DNA of 33,168 nucleotides from Bauldia sp. (GTDB lineage Bacteria; Pseudomonadota; Alphaproteobacteria; Rhizobiales; Kaistiaceae): NCBI GenBank assembly GCA_022841545.1, contig JALHRF010000040.1, positions 1 to 33,168 of the forward strand, read 5' to 3'. Shown piece by piece: positions 26,517 to 33,168 of this stretch (position 1 is its first letter; each line of letters starts with the position of its first letter). The notes under the pieces were generated by a model. It saw only the letters and a program-made list of their open reading frames with translations, ran no database searches and was not told where the DNA came from. The position numbers and the translations under genes were made by a program.

Positions 26517-27516
26517 GTTGCAGCCTGGGGTCGAGCCAGGTGTTGAGGAGGTCGATGAGAAGGTTGAGGAGGATGAAGATCACGGCGAAGGTGAGCACCA
26601 GGCCCTGGATCAGCGGGAGGTCGCGGTTGATCATGGCGTCGATCGCCATGTTGCCGATTCCCTCGTAGGAGAAGATGCGCTCGACCAGCACCGTGCCGCC
26701 GATCAGGAACGTGACCTGAACCCCGGCAAGCGTGACGGTGGAAATGGCGGCGTTCGGCATCGCCTCGCGAAACAGCACCCTGCCGCGGGAATAGCCGCGG
26801 GCGCGCGCCACCAGCGCATAGTCCTGCAATTCCGCCTCGCCGAGCGACGTCTTGAAGACGCGGGTGACGATCGCCGCCAGTGGCAGCGCCAGCGCGACCG
26901 CGGGCAGGATGGCATGGCGGATGAGGTTGCCGGCAAGCGCCCATTGTCCGGTGACGAGCGCCTCGATCAGGTAGAAGCCGGTGTGGAACTCGGCGCCGAG
27001 CCGCGGGTCGATGCGGCCGGAGATGGGTAAGACCGGCCAGACCACGCCGAAGAGGAGGATGAACAGGAGCCCCCAGAGGAAATCCGGAATGGCGAGCGAC
27101 AGCGCGACGAAACCGTCGACCAGCCATTCCGGCAGCCGGCGGCGGAAATAGGCCCCGACGAGCGCGAGGCCGGCGCCGAGGACGATGGCGATGAGGATGG
27201 CGATCAGCACCAGTTCCAGCGTCGCCGGCAGGCGCGCGAGGATGAGGGTCATCACGTCCTGCCGGCGGCTGATCGACGTGCCGAAATCGCCGACCGCGAC
27301 CTGCTGCAGCCAGACCAGGAACTGGTCGAAGATCGGCAGATCCAGCCCGTATTGCGCCATGAGCCGGTCGACATCGACCTGGCTCGCGCCGGGCGGGATC
27401 ATCATCGCGACCGGATTCCCCGGGACGACGCGAAGCAGCACGAAGACCACCACGGCGACGCCGAACAGCGTCGGCGGCACAAGCAGCAGACGACGAAGAA
27501 TTGCACCTCGACCCAT
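26509..27516 (-). CDS. Peptide-type ABC transporter permease (DppB/OppB-like)
   Basis: Inner-membrane permease of 335 residues, first gene of the operon. MGRGAILRRLLLVPPTLFGVAVVVFVLLRVVPGNP is the typical OppB N-terminus, followed by GDFGTSI and the coupling motif YALVARARGYSRGRVLFREAMPNA. The start is set at 27516 because the family begins with the basic segment before the first membrane helix; an upstream ATG at 27603 would add 29 residues of unrelated sequence. A substrate-binding protein gene, usually first in such operons, is not in the window on either side. Confidence 0.9.
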   Translation of the reverse strand: MGRGAILRRLLLVPPTLFGVAVVVFVLLRVVPGNPVAMMIPPGASQVDVDRLMAQYGLDLPIFDQFLVWLQQVAVGDFGTSISRRQDVMTLILARLPATLELVLIAILIAIVLGAGLALVGAYFRRRLPEWLVDGFVALSLAIPDFLWGLLFILLFGVVWPVLPISGRIDPRLGAEFHTGFYLIEALVTGQWALAGNLIRHAILPAVALALPLAAIVTRVFKTSLGEAELQDYALVARARGYSRGRVLFREAMPNAAISTVTLAGVQVTFLIGGTVLVERIFSYEGIGNMAIDAMINRDLPLIQGLVLTFAVIFILLNLLIDLLNTWLDPRLQHG

Positions 27517-27618
27517 TCCCGCCCCAACCCGCACGACGGCATTGCCAGCGGCCCGCCCGTGCGGATCGCCGGCCAACGTCACCCGGTTTGGACGGTCGCG
27601 CAAGTAGGCCCGGACACC

Positions 27619-27708
27619 TCAGGCGATGTCGAAAATCGCCGGTCGGCGCGAGAAACTCGCGATCCTCACGGGCGCCAGCCGTCCTTGAACCGCACCGGGC
27701 TTGCCGGC
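27619..27708 (-). pseudogene. RTX-type 3' end remnant, copy A
   Basis: On the minus strand this stretch ends in a reading like APTGDFDIA-stop after removal of one extra T (GATTTTCGAC instead of GATTTCGAC). It aligns with copy B at 29583-29657 and with the end of the RTX gene at 31400 (both begin GCCGGC/GCCGCC AAG and end GAC/GAT TTC GA). Together with the one-base shift, this suggests a decayed end of an RTX gene. It lies between dppB and the first GT-C-like gene. Confidence 0.4.
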
Positions 27709-27809
27709 GCCCCGGTCAGTCGGCCTGGTTCAGGCACGGGACCCGAACGATCGACGCGTCGAACGTCATTGGGACTCCGTTGCTTTGGCGGGGCACTGGC
27801 TGAACGTGA
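27671..27809. repeat. 139-base near-identical repeat, copy A
   Basis: Matches 29620-29758 with three mismatches over 139 bases by my count. It covers the last 14 codons of the membrane protein gene, the 17-codon frame after it and the start of the RTX-like remnant. Identity falls to about 75-80% further into the gene. Confidence 0.85.
27716..27769 (-). pseudogene. 17-codon frame, possible GT2 glycosyltransferase start, copy A
   Basis: Starts with an ATG overlapping the stop of the membrane protein gene (ATGA) and reads MTFDASIVRVPCLNQAD then stop. The pattern SIV-VPCLN-AD resembles the N-terminus of GT2 glycosyltransferases (typically SIVIPCLNEAD). A coupled start followed by an early stop suggests the beginning of a lost gene. 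A short real peptide cannot be excluded. Confidence 0.4.
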
Positions 27810-29232
27810 GCTCGAATCGCGACGACAGACTGGCGCAGGACAGCGGCAAATCGCGATGCCGGTAGGCCTTGCGAAGGGCGCGCGCGACGAAGATGTCGTC
27901 CGCGACAGTCCCTTTCAGCCGCGCCAGTTTGACCCCCAGGACGTCCGCCATGAGCATCGGCTTGGCAAGGCGAATGGGCGCGCCGGAGTCCACCATGTCC
28001 CGAATGGATGCGAGCGTGCTGTCGGCGTGCCACATCCAGGCCGCGCCCGAGGGATAGCTGTCGTCGTAGTGGCGCGGGCTCGCGACCGAGACGAGGGTCG
28101 CCGTTGCGGCGACGCAGACGATCGCGCCCATTGCGATCCGCCTTGCCGATCGCGCGTTCACGGCGTCGACCGCATACCCCAGGAAGAATGCTATCGCCAA
28201 GGCCGCCCACGGTATCAGATCGGCCAGGTACTTCACCTTCGGCGGCTCGAGGGGCACAAGCGGGTCGAACGACCTTATCGCAAACGTTCCGACCAAAGCG
28301 AAAGACACAAAGAACAGACTCGGCAGCACATCCGGCGGCATACGTCGTTCTCGCACGGACTTTGCGAAGAACCAGACATTCGCAACCATTCCACAGATCA
28401 ACAAGGTTGTTGTAAATAACGGAAGCTGGGTCCATCGCTTGAACATCAAGGCGAGGTTCAGTGCCCCCAGATCGCTGGCTATCTTCCCTTCAAGTCTGTC
28501 AAAGTGCTGTCCTACCAGATCCAGCCGTGTGACAAGTTCGCCGGTCATGGCGCTGAAGAAGGCCGTCTCGACGACGAGGAGCGCAAGTCCAAAGACACCG
28601 ATAAGGATGAGAGATCTCGCACCGGCTCGCCAACCGAGGGCGACGAAGGCAAATATTACCGTGGCTGGCACATAATAGACGGCCGTTTCCTTGGCGCCAT
28701 AAGCGAGGAAGATGAAGAGGGCGGCAAGAAAATGATTTAGTCGTGTCGGGGACTCAGTTATTCTTCCCATAAAAATGGCATGGCAAAGCATATAGGTCGC
28801 AGAAAATACAAATGGCTGAAGCTGCGACGTCGATCTGAAATACATTGGGTCTCCAAACAATATGAAGACAAACACCAGAAATACAAACAATGGCCGTTTT
28901 GACCATTTTGTTATGAAATATGCCGCGGCGATCAACAACAGGCCGAAGAAGATGGCGGGAACCAGGTAATAGGTAAACCACTCAGCTCCCACGAGCTTCG
29001 CCAGCGCGGTCGCCGGGAGGTTGATCGCCCATCGCGCGGTGTGGTGATCGGCGAGCAGGTCTGACGGAGCGACTCCGTCGGCAAGCGCCTTGGAGAACGT
29101 CCACTTCTTCAAGGCGTCGCCGCCCAATTCTACCGGGACTGTGAAAAGCGTTCTGATCAGAACGGCACAAGCAATAATCACTGTAAAATATGCAATCAAC
29201 AGACGTCTATCGTGCCCCCCCGACATCAGCAT
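27766..29232 (-). CDS. Polytopic membrane protein, GT-C glycosyltransferase-like (copy A)
   Basis: Membrane protein of 488 residues with about ten hydrophobic segments. After the first segment it has VELGGDALKKW with D39 in the first periplasmic loop, then DHHTARWAINLPAT; an acidic residue at this place is typical of GT-C enzymes such as ArnT/PMT, which transfer sugars from polyprenyl phosphate. Later features are TSQLQPFVFSATYMLCHA, GAKETA and a C-terminal soluble part (about residues 385-488) with paired cysteines near the end. No family can be assigned with certainty. It is about 70% identical by eye to the gene at 29715-31166. The DNA at about 28740-28990 is noticeably AT-richer than the housekeeping genes. 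Starts at 29232 or 29226. Confidence 0.7.
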   Translation of the reverse strand: MLMSGGHDRRLLIAYFTVIIACAVLIRTLFTVPVELGGDALKKWTFSKALADGVAPSDLLADHHTARWAINLPATALAKLVGAEWFTYYLVPAIFFGLLLIAAAYFITKWSKRPLFVFLVFVFILFGDPMYFRSTSQLQPFVFSATYMLCHAIFMGRITESPTRLNHFLAALFIFLAYGAKETAVYYVPATVIFAFVALGWRAGARSLILIGVFGLALLVVETAFFSAMTGELVTRLDLVGQHFDRLEGKIASDLGALNLALMFKRWTQLPLFTTTLLICGMVANVWFFAKSVRERRMPPDVLPSLFFVSFALVGTFAIRSFDPLVPLEPPKVKYLADLIPWAALAIAFFLGYAVDAVNARSARRIAMGAIVCVAATATLVSVASPRHYDDSYPSGAAWMWHADSTLASIRDMVDSGAPIRLAKPMLMADVLGVKLARLKGTVADDIFVARALRKAYRHRDLPLSCASLSSRFELTFSQCPAKATESQ

Positions 29233-29582
29233 CTCATTGGCGCCCTTGGCACGCGACTGTCAGGAATTACATGGCATCAGCGAAACAATTTCTTCTGCCG
29301 ATTATAGTCGACTGCAGTCCCCATTCGATCGCGCCGCCCGCGAGCCTGCACGACTCGCTGTTCTCGCGGCCTGCCCATCCACGAGGACTGATCGTTCACA
29401 GCGATTCCGACCGTGTCGTTCCCGAAACGCATATTCAGGCCCGGTCGACAAGCTCCGGACCCAACGCGGCATTAGGATCGATTAGCAGATCAACCCGCCG
29501 CCGCGCATCTGATTATTTGCGCGCGCGGCGTGTCTTCAGCTCACCCGGCTTTCGGCAGTCGCGAATGGCTCCGGCTGACGCC
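29233..29582. other. Intergenic stretch between the two GT-C-like genes
   Basis: These 350 bases show no convincing coding frame. They should contain the promoter of copy A, but no clear boxes were found. A hairpin with 8-bp arms CGCCGCGC (29499-29506) and GCGCGGCG (29523-29530) could stop transcription from copy B before copy A; no T-run follows on the minus strand. Confidence 0.4.
29499..29530. terminator. Possible terminator hairpin between the paralogs
   Basis: Arms CGCCGCGC and GCGCGGCG with a 16-base AT-rich loop. There is no U-tract after it on the minus strand, so function as an intrinsic terminator is doubtful. Confidence 0.3.
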
Positions 29583-29657
29583 TCAGACGATGTCGAAATC
29601 GCCGGTCGACAGGGAGTTCGGCGCCAGCCGTCCTTGAACCACACCGGGCTTGCCGGC
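29583..29657 (-). pseudogene. RTX-type 3' end remnant, copy B
   Basis: On the minus strand reads GRLAPNSLSTGDFDIV then stop at 29583, the kind of C-terminus (short hydrophobic/acidic, ending DFxxx) found on type I-secreted RTX proteins. Upstream, GCCGGCAAGCCCGGTGTG aligns with GCCGCCAAGTCCGCGGTG near the end of the RTX gene at 31400, with one extra base that breaks the frame. No start or calcium repeats are attached, so it looks like a leftover end. Confidence 0.45.
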
Positions 29658-29758
29658 GCCCCGGTCAGTCGGCCTGATTCAGCCACGGGACCCGAACGAT
29701 CGACGCGTCGAACGTCATTGGGACTCCGTTGCTTTGGCGGGGCACTGGCTGAACGTGA
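29620..29758. repeat. 139-base near-identical repeat, copy B
   Basis: Partner of 27671-27809, same orientation, about 1.95 kb apart. It covers the last codons of the second membrane protein gene, the 17-codon frame and part of the RTX remnant. Confidence 0.85.
29665..29718 (-). pseudogene. 17-codon frame, possible GT2 glycosyltransferase start, copy B
   Basis: Reads MTFDASIVRVPWLNQAD then stop, with the ATG overlapping the membrane protein stop (ATGA). It differs from copy A by C to W. See copy A for the GT2 resemblance. Confidence 0.4.
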
Positions 29759-31166
29759 ATTCAAATCTCATCGACAGACTGGCGCAAGAGAGGGGCAATT
29801 CGCGATGCCTGTACGCAGTGCGAAAAGCGGGCGCAACGAAAATGTTGTTCGCGACAGTTCCCTCTAGCGGCACGAGTTCAACTCCCAAGACGTCTGCAAA
29901 GAGACCCGGCCTGACAACGCGGATAGGCACCCCGGCTTCCACGATATCCCGCAGGAGCTTGTAGGTGTCATCGGCGTGCCACATCCAGGCCGCCCAGCGA
30001 TCATCATGCTTGCCCGGCATCGCGACCGAGACCAGGCTCGCCGTTGCGGCAACGCCGATTATCGCGCCCATTGCAATCCGCCTTGCCAATCGCGCGTTCA
30101 CTCCGTCAACCGCATACCCCATAAACAGTGCAACGGCCAAGGATGCCCAAGGCACCAATTCGGCCAGATACTTCGCCTTCGGCGGCTCGAGAGGCACAAG
30201 GGGATCGAACGACTTTACTGCAAGCGTGGAGACGACTGCGAAGGAAACGAAGAACAGGCTCGGCAATGCGTCAGGAGTCGCGCGCTTTTCTTTAATAGAC
30301 TTCACGAAAATCCAGGCACTGGACACCAATCCAGAGGCCAACAGGACCGTTGTTAATACTGGGAGATTGGTCCATCTTCTGAACAACAGAGACAGACTCA
30401 TTTCCCCTAGATCTTCCTTAATGTTGTCTTCTAGCATCTCGAAATGCTGGCCTACCAAGTGCAAGCGCGTGACAATCTCGCCGTACATGACGCTGAAGTA
30501 GGCCGTTTCGACAACAAGGAGCGCAATTCCGTAGGAGCCGATAAGAGCTAGAGACTTCATACCTTGGCGCCATCCGAGGGATGCAAAAATGAATATTGCC
30601 GTTGCAGGAATATAATTCATTGCCGTTTCCTTGGCGCCATAGGCAAGAAAGATAAAAAGCGCCGCAAAGAAATGATTCCGTTGCGTTGCGGATTCAGTGA
30701 TTTTTCCCAGAAAAATAGCGTGGCAAAGCATATATGTCGCAGAAAACACGAATGGCTGAAGCTGAGACGTCGATCTAAAATACATTGGCTCGCCAAACAA
30801 CACTAAGACAAACACCATAAACACGAACAGCGGCTGCTTCGACCACTTTGTTATAAAATAAGCGGCCGCTATCAATAAGAGCCCAAAGAAGATGCCGGGA
30901 ACCAGATAGTAAGTGAACCACTCAGGACCGACGAGTTTCGCCAAGGCCGTCGCGGGCAAGTTTATCCCCCATCTGGCGGTATGGTGGTTGGCGAGGAGGT
31001 CCGCCGCAGGGACCCCGTTGGCTAGCTCCTTGGAGAACGCCCACTTCTTTAACGCGTCTCCGCCCATTTCTACCGGGGCGGTTAAGATCGTTCGGAGCAT
31101 AGTGGCAAAAACGATAATAATCGTCAAATGCGTGACCAAAGGTCGCTTGCCATAGATTCCCAGCAT
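29715..31166 (-). CDS. Polytopic membrane protein, GT-C glycosyltransferase-like (copy B)
   Basis: Paralog of the gene at 27766, 483 residues, with the same layout: first membrane segment, VEMGGDALKKW with the loop aspartate, NHHTARWGINLPAT, about ten membrane segments, and a C-terminal soluble part ending FSQCPAKATESQ, identical in both. Start ATG at 31166 has GAGGA upstream and a candidate promoter at 31255-31284. The region 30570-30870 is AT-rich relative to the flanking core genes, suggesting transfer. Polyprenyl-linked sugar transfer to a surface or secreted target is inferred only from the GT-C-like topology. Confidence 0.7.
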   Translation of the reverse strand: MLGIYGKRPLVTHLTIIIVFATMLRTILTAPVEMGGDALKKWAFSKELANGVPAADLLANHHTARWGINLPATALAKLVGPEWFTYYLVPGIFFGLLLIAAAYFITKWSKQPLFVFMVFVLVLFGEPMYFRSTSQLQPFVFSATYMLCHAIFLGKITESATQRNHFFAALFIFLAYGAKETAMNYIPATAIFIFASLGWRQGMKSLALIGSYGIALLVVETAYFSVMYGEIVTRLHLVGQHFEMLEDNIKEDLGEMSLSLLFRRWTNLPVLTTVLLASGLVSSAWIFVKSIKEKRATPDALPSLFFVSFAVVSTLAVKSFDPLVPLEPPKAKYLAELVPWASLAVALFMGYAVDGVNARLARRIAMGAIIGVAATASLVSVAMPGKHDDRWAAWMWHADDTYKLLRDIVEAGVPIRVVRPGLFADVLGVELVPLEGTVANNIFVAPAFRTAYRHRELPLSCASLSMRFEFTFSQCPAKATESQ

Positions 31167-31254
31167 CTACATCCTCTAGACACACTCTGGCATGGAGTCT
31201 TCTACTGTACGCAAGAGACAGCAGCGCGAGGGCAGAACGAAAGGCCGAGCGCAC

Positions 31255-31284
31255 ATTATGAAGTCAATTGCTTCCTGCAGACAA
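31255..31284 (-). promoter_or_regulatory. Candidate promoter of GT-C-like copy B
   Basis: On the minus strand TTGTCT (31284-31279), 18-base spacer, CATAAT (31260-31255), about 90 bases before the ATG at 31166. The -10 matches 5 of 6. It lies between two CAATTG sites in an AT-rich patch. This would separate copy B from the RTX gene upstream. Confidence 0.45.
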
Positions 31285-31399
31285 TTGCTCTAGCAGCGCA
31301 TCAACGATCACGTCAATGTAACGACGCAGAGCGCTTAACGTGCCTGTGACGCCGCGACGGCCAGGCTTTCGCAATTCCTCTGTCAGTCTTCGCTTGATT

Positions 31400-32697
31400 T
31401 CACGTCAGATCGAAGTCACTCACCCCGAGGGATGCAGGACCTCCCTTGAACACCGCGGACTTTGCGGCATGCTGAGAGCCCGAACCGTCCGGATCGTACC
31501 ACAGGGCCTTGCCGCTTTTCTCGTAGATGAATTGCGCCCCCACCCCTGACGACTCGTGCCCGTTGGACCGATTGAGAAGTTCGTCGGCGTTGAGCGATCT
31601 TCCGAAGCCGAGTTTGCTTCCGCTCACTTTCAAGGAATCCTGCCCCTTGTCGAACTTGAGGATTGTGTCCTCGGGTCCATCCCCGGGCTTCTGGACCCAG
31701 AAGGTGTCTGCATACTTCTTCTTGGGATCACCGATGAGCTTGTCCTTACCGGCATCGCCGCGCAATGCCGCGCCTTTGATCGACCTCAGCGTATCGTTTC
31801 CATCGCCACCGAAGGCGTTGCCGCCTTGTCGCGGTGCGAGATTGTCTTCTCCCATCGATCCGATGACACTCTCGACCAGTCTGGTGTCGTCGCCCTTCGC
31901 ACCTCCCCTGAAGACATGGTTATCGAGGTCGACAAAGACGCCGCTCGAGCTATCCGCATAGCTCACGGTGTCGTGGCCGCTATTGCCCAAGATCTTGTCG
32001 CGGCCGCCACCGGGCAGAAGGACATCGTTACCCGATGCGCCCTTAAGTTCGTCGTTGCCGCTCCCCCCAAAGAGCGTGTCATCGCCGCTATTGCCATGGA
32101 CTTTGTCCCGGCCCCCACCGCCGTAGCCGATGTCCGAATTTTGGGCGCCGACGATGAAGTCCCTGCCAGAACCTCCGTAGAGAACATCGACGCCTTGATT
32201 GCCGCCGAGATCGTCGTTCCCGTCGCCGCCATAGACGAAGTCAGCACCATGCCCGCCCCAGACGAGATCGTTACCAGAGTCGCCGTAGACGAAGTCCGTC
32301 CCACAATCTCCGCTAACATGATCCTTCCCGTCCCCCCGTAGGCTGTGCCATCCTTCGTAAGTTCTCTGCAGCCTCCCGCGTAGAGACGGTCATTTCCACC
32401 TTCCCCGTAGAGTACGTTGGCGCCCCTCTTTCCACCGAACAACGCGTCATCACCCGGTCCGCCCCAGACTTCGTCGGTTCCGGCCACACCATGAGCCTGG
32501 TCATCGCCAGCCCCGCCATACAACGAATCGTCCCCGTCGGCGCCTCCGAAGAGGAGGTCGCTCCCCTCCCCTCCATAGATGTCGTCATCCCCTCTCGAAC
32601 CGTGCAGCTCGTCATTACCGCCGAATCCCCAAATGAAATCCTCTTCTGGCCCTCCCACCAAGCGATCGTCGCCTGCCGTGCCATTCATCGTCGCCAT
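31400..32697 (-). pseudogene. RTX calcium-binding secreted protein, frameshifted
   Basis: Starts at ATG 32697 (MATMNGTAGDDRLVGG) with AGGAG upstream. Residues 1-120 are glycine/aspartate nonapeptide repeats (GGNDELHG, GGEGSDLLFGG, GGAGDDQAHG), which bind calcium in type I-secreted proteins. The frame is lost after residue 120 at a run of six G (plus-strand C at 32332-32337). Adding one G restores an unbroken 432-residue frame with further repeats (GGSGRDFIVG, GNSGDDTLFGG) and a typical secretion tail (DTILKFDKGQDSLKV, ALWYDPDGSGS, ending VSDFDLT). As it stands, translation runs to 31963 and gives 244 residues with an unrelated second half and no secretion signal. There is no type I secretion gene in the window. 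A sequencing error in the G run is possible, so the state of the gene is uncertain while the family is clear. Confidence 0.85.
32332..32337 (-). other. G6 tract at the RTX frameshift
   Basis: Run of six C on the plus strand (six G in the coding strand). Seven would keep the RTX frame. Short homopolymers can slip, or the base may have been lost in sequencing or assembly. Confidence 0.75.
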
Positions 32698-32788
32698 GGT
32701 TAGCTCCTCTAGGCAATGCGCCGCGTCGATTGTAAATACGTTTTCCGCTATCGGTTCCGCCGCGACCCAGTTCGAACTACGATATTGG

Positions 32789-32824
32789 GCCGGTGCCTCC
32801 CTATAAGCCGGTGCCTCCCTATAA
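32789..32824. repeat. Perfect 18-base tandem duplication
   Basis: GCCGGTGCCTCCCTATAA occurs twice in direct succession about 100 bases before the RTX start. On the minus strand each copy begins TTATAGGGAGG, so the duplication repeats a -10-like TTATAG and a GGGAGG block. Confidence 0.85.
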
Positions 32825-33043
32825 CACGTATGCGCCTGGCATCGGGCGCAATGGGAAAACCGGTCACCGAACTTGCCGGGCGGGCGCGGGCGCGGCAGTG
32901 AGCTTTCCGTAGCTGCCCGGGGGCCTAATGTCCACTTGACGTCCGCGAAAACATTGACAAGCGGAATCATCCTCTGCAGACGTAGCGGATCGACCGTCTG
33001 TCGGTAGCACGTAAAGATGTCCGGTTTTCGTAGCACATCAAAT

Positions 33044-33138
33044 GTCCGCTTCTGCTTTTGTTTCTGGCCTGTGGGTTCTGTGGGCAGGCGCGTTTCAGCG
33101 GCTGTCCACAGAACCCACAGGCTCACTGCCGAGCGGAC
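33044..33138. repeat. Nested inverted repeat, possible mobile-element end
   Basis: Inner arms of 17 bases match perfectly: GCCTGTGGGTTCTGTGG (33067-33083) and CCACAGAACCCACAGGC (33106-33122), with a 22-base spacer. Outer 7-base arms GTCCGCT (33044-33050) and AGCGGAC (33132-33138) are also inverted. I cannot assign an insertion-sequence family and no transposase lies in the window. Confidence 0.7.
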
Positions 33139-33168
33139 TTAGGCAGCGGTCTGTTTCGGGGCCTGCCT

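Larger units (their letters stand above)
32698..33168. other. Non-coding right end upstream of the RTX gene
   Basis: No convincing gene is seen in these 471 bases. The part next to the RTX gene should hold its promoter and includes an 18-base tandem repeat. The outer part (about 32930-33168) has several TGTCCG-like words and a large nested inverted repeat, and looks like the edge of a mobile element whose body lies outside the window. Confidence 0.45.

Noticed and set aside
27517-27618. Longer dppB start at 27603
   Set aside because: It would add 29 residues without homology before the typical basic-plus-membrane OppB N-terminus; the ATG at 27516 fits better.
31556-32341. Long plus-strand open frame opposite the RTX gene
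   Set aside because: Its Val/Ala-rich repeat pattern is the antisense image of the GGxGxD repeats.

Overview
The window looks like chromosomal DNA of a high-GC alphaproteobacterium. The gene order tsaB-rimI-fur-plsC-miaB-phoH-ybeY-corC-lnt-HTH regulator-metK-trmB is the conserved order of Rhizobiales and relatives, and the mdh-sucC-sucD-sucA-odhB cluster is also typical of the class. Two copies of a CCTCAGGATGA/TCCTTCGAGGC-type palindromic repeat agree with this. The genus cannot be read from the sequence. I saw no tRNA, rRNA or CRISPR array.

Region 1 (1-7.9 kb, minus strand) is a TCA-cycle operon read mdh > sucC > small secreted protein > vapBC > sucD > sucA > odhB (cut by the window edge). 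The unusual point is that sucC and sucD, the two subunits of one enzyme, are separated by a secreted protein of unknown function, translationally coupled to sucC, and by a VapBC toxin-antitoxin pair.

Region 2 (7.9-12.2 kb) holds a periplasmic thioredoxin-like protein with its CcdA-type membrane partner, then a complete EF-P modification module: epmA and an epmB/kamA-like aminomutase on the minus strand, divergent from efp. The aminomutase carries an odd N-terminal extension built from two inverted copies of a palindromic repeat.

Region 3 (12.2-23.1 kb, plus strand) is a housekeeping run: tRNA modification (tsaB, miaB, trmB), protein acetylation, metal regulation, phospholipid acylation, RNA processing (phoH, ybeY), corC, lipoprotein acylation (lnt), a PhrR-type regulator and metK. 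Genes from tsaB to corC overlap by 4 bases at each junction. phoH, metK and trmB appear to start with TTG. metK has a 219-base leader with a strong nested hairpin.

Region 4 (23.1-33.2 kb, minus strand) is accessory. It begins with a second VapBC pair with three operator-like repeats, then a Dpp/Opp-type ABC transporter without its binding protein. Next come two tandem paralogous membrane proteins (GT-C glycosyltransferase-like), each followed by the same near-identical scar: a 17-codon start of what may be a GT2 glycosyltransferase joined to an RTX-like 3' end. An RTX calcium-binding protein gene with a one-base frameshift in a G tract follows, and the window ends in a large inverted repeat that may belong to a mobile element. 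This part is richer in AT locally and looks like a site of repeated gain, duplication and decay of surface or secretion genes.
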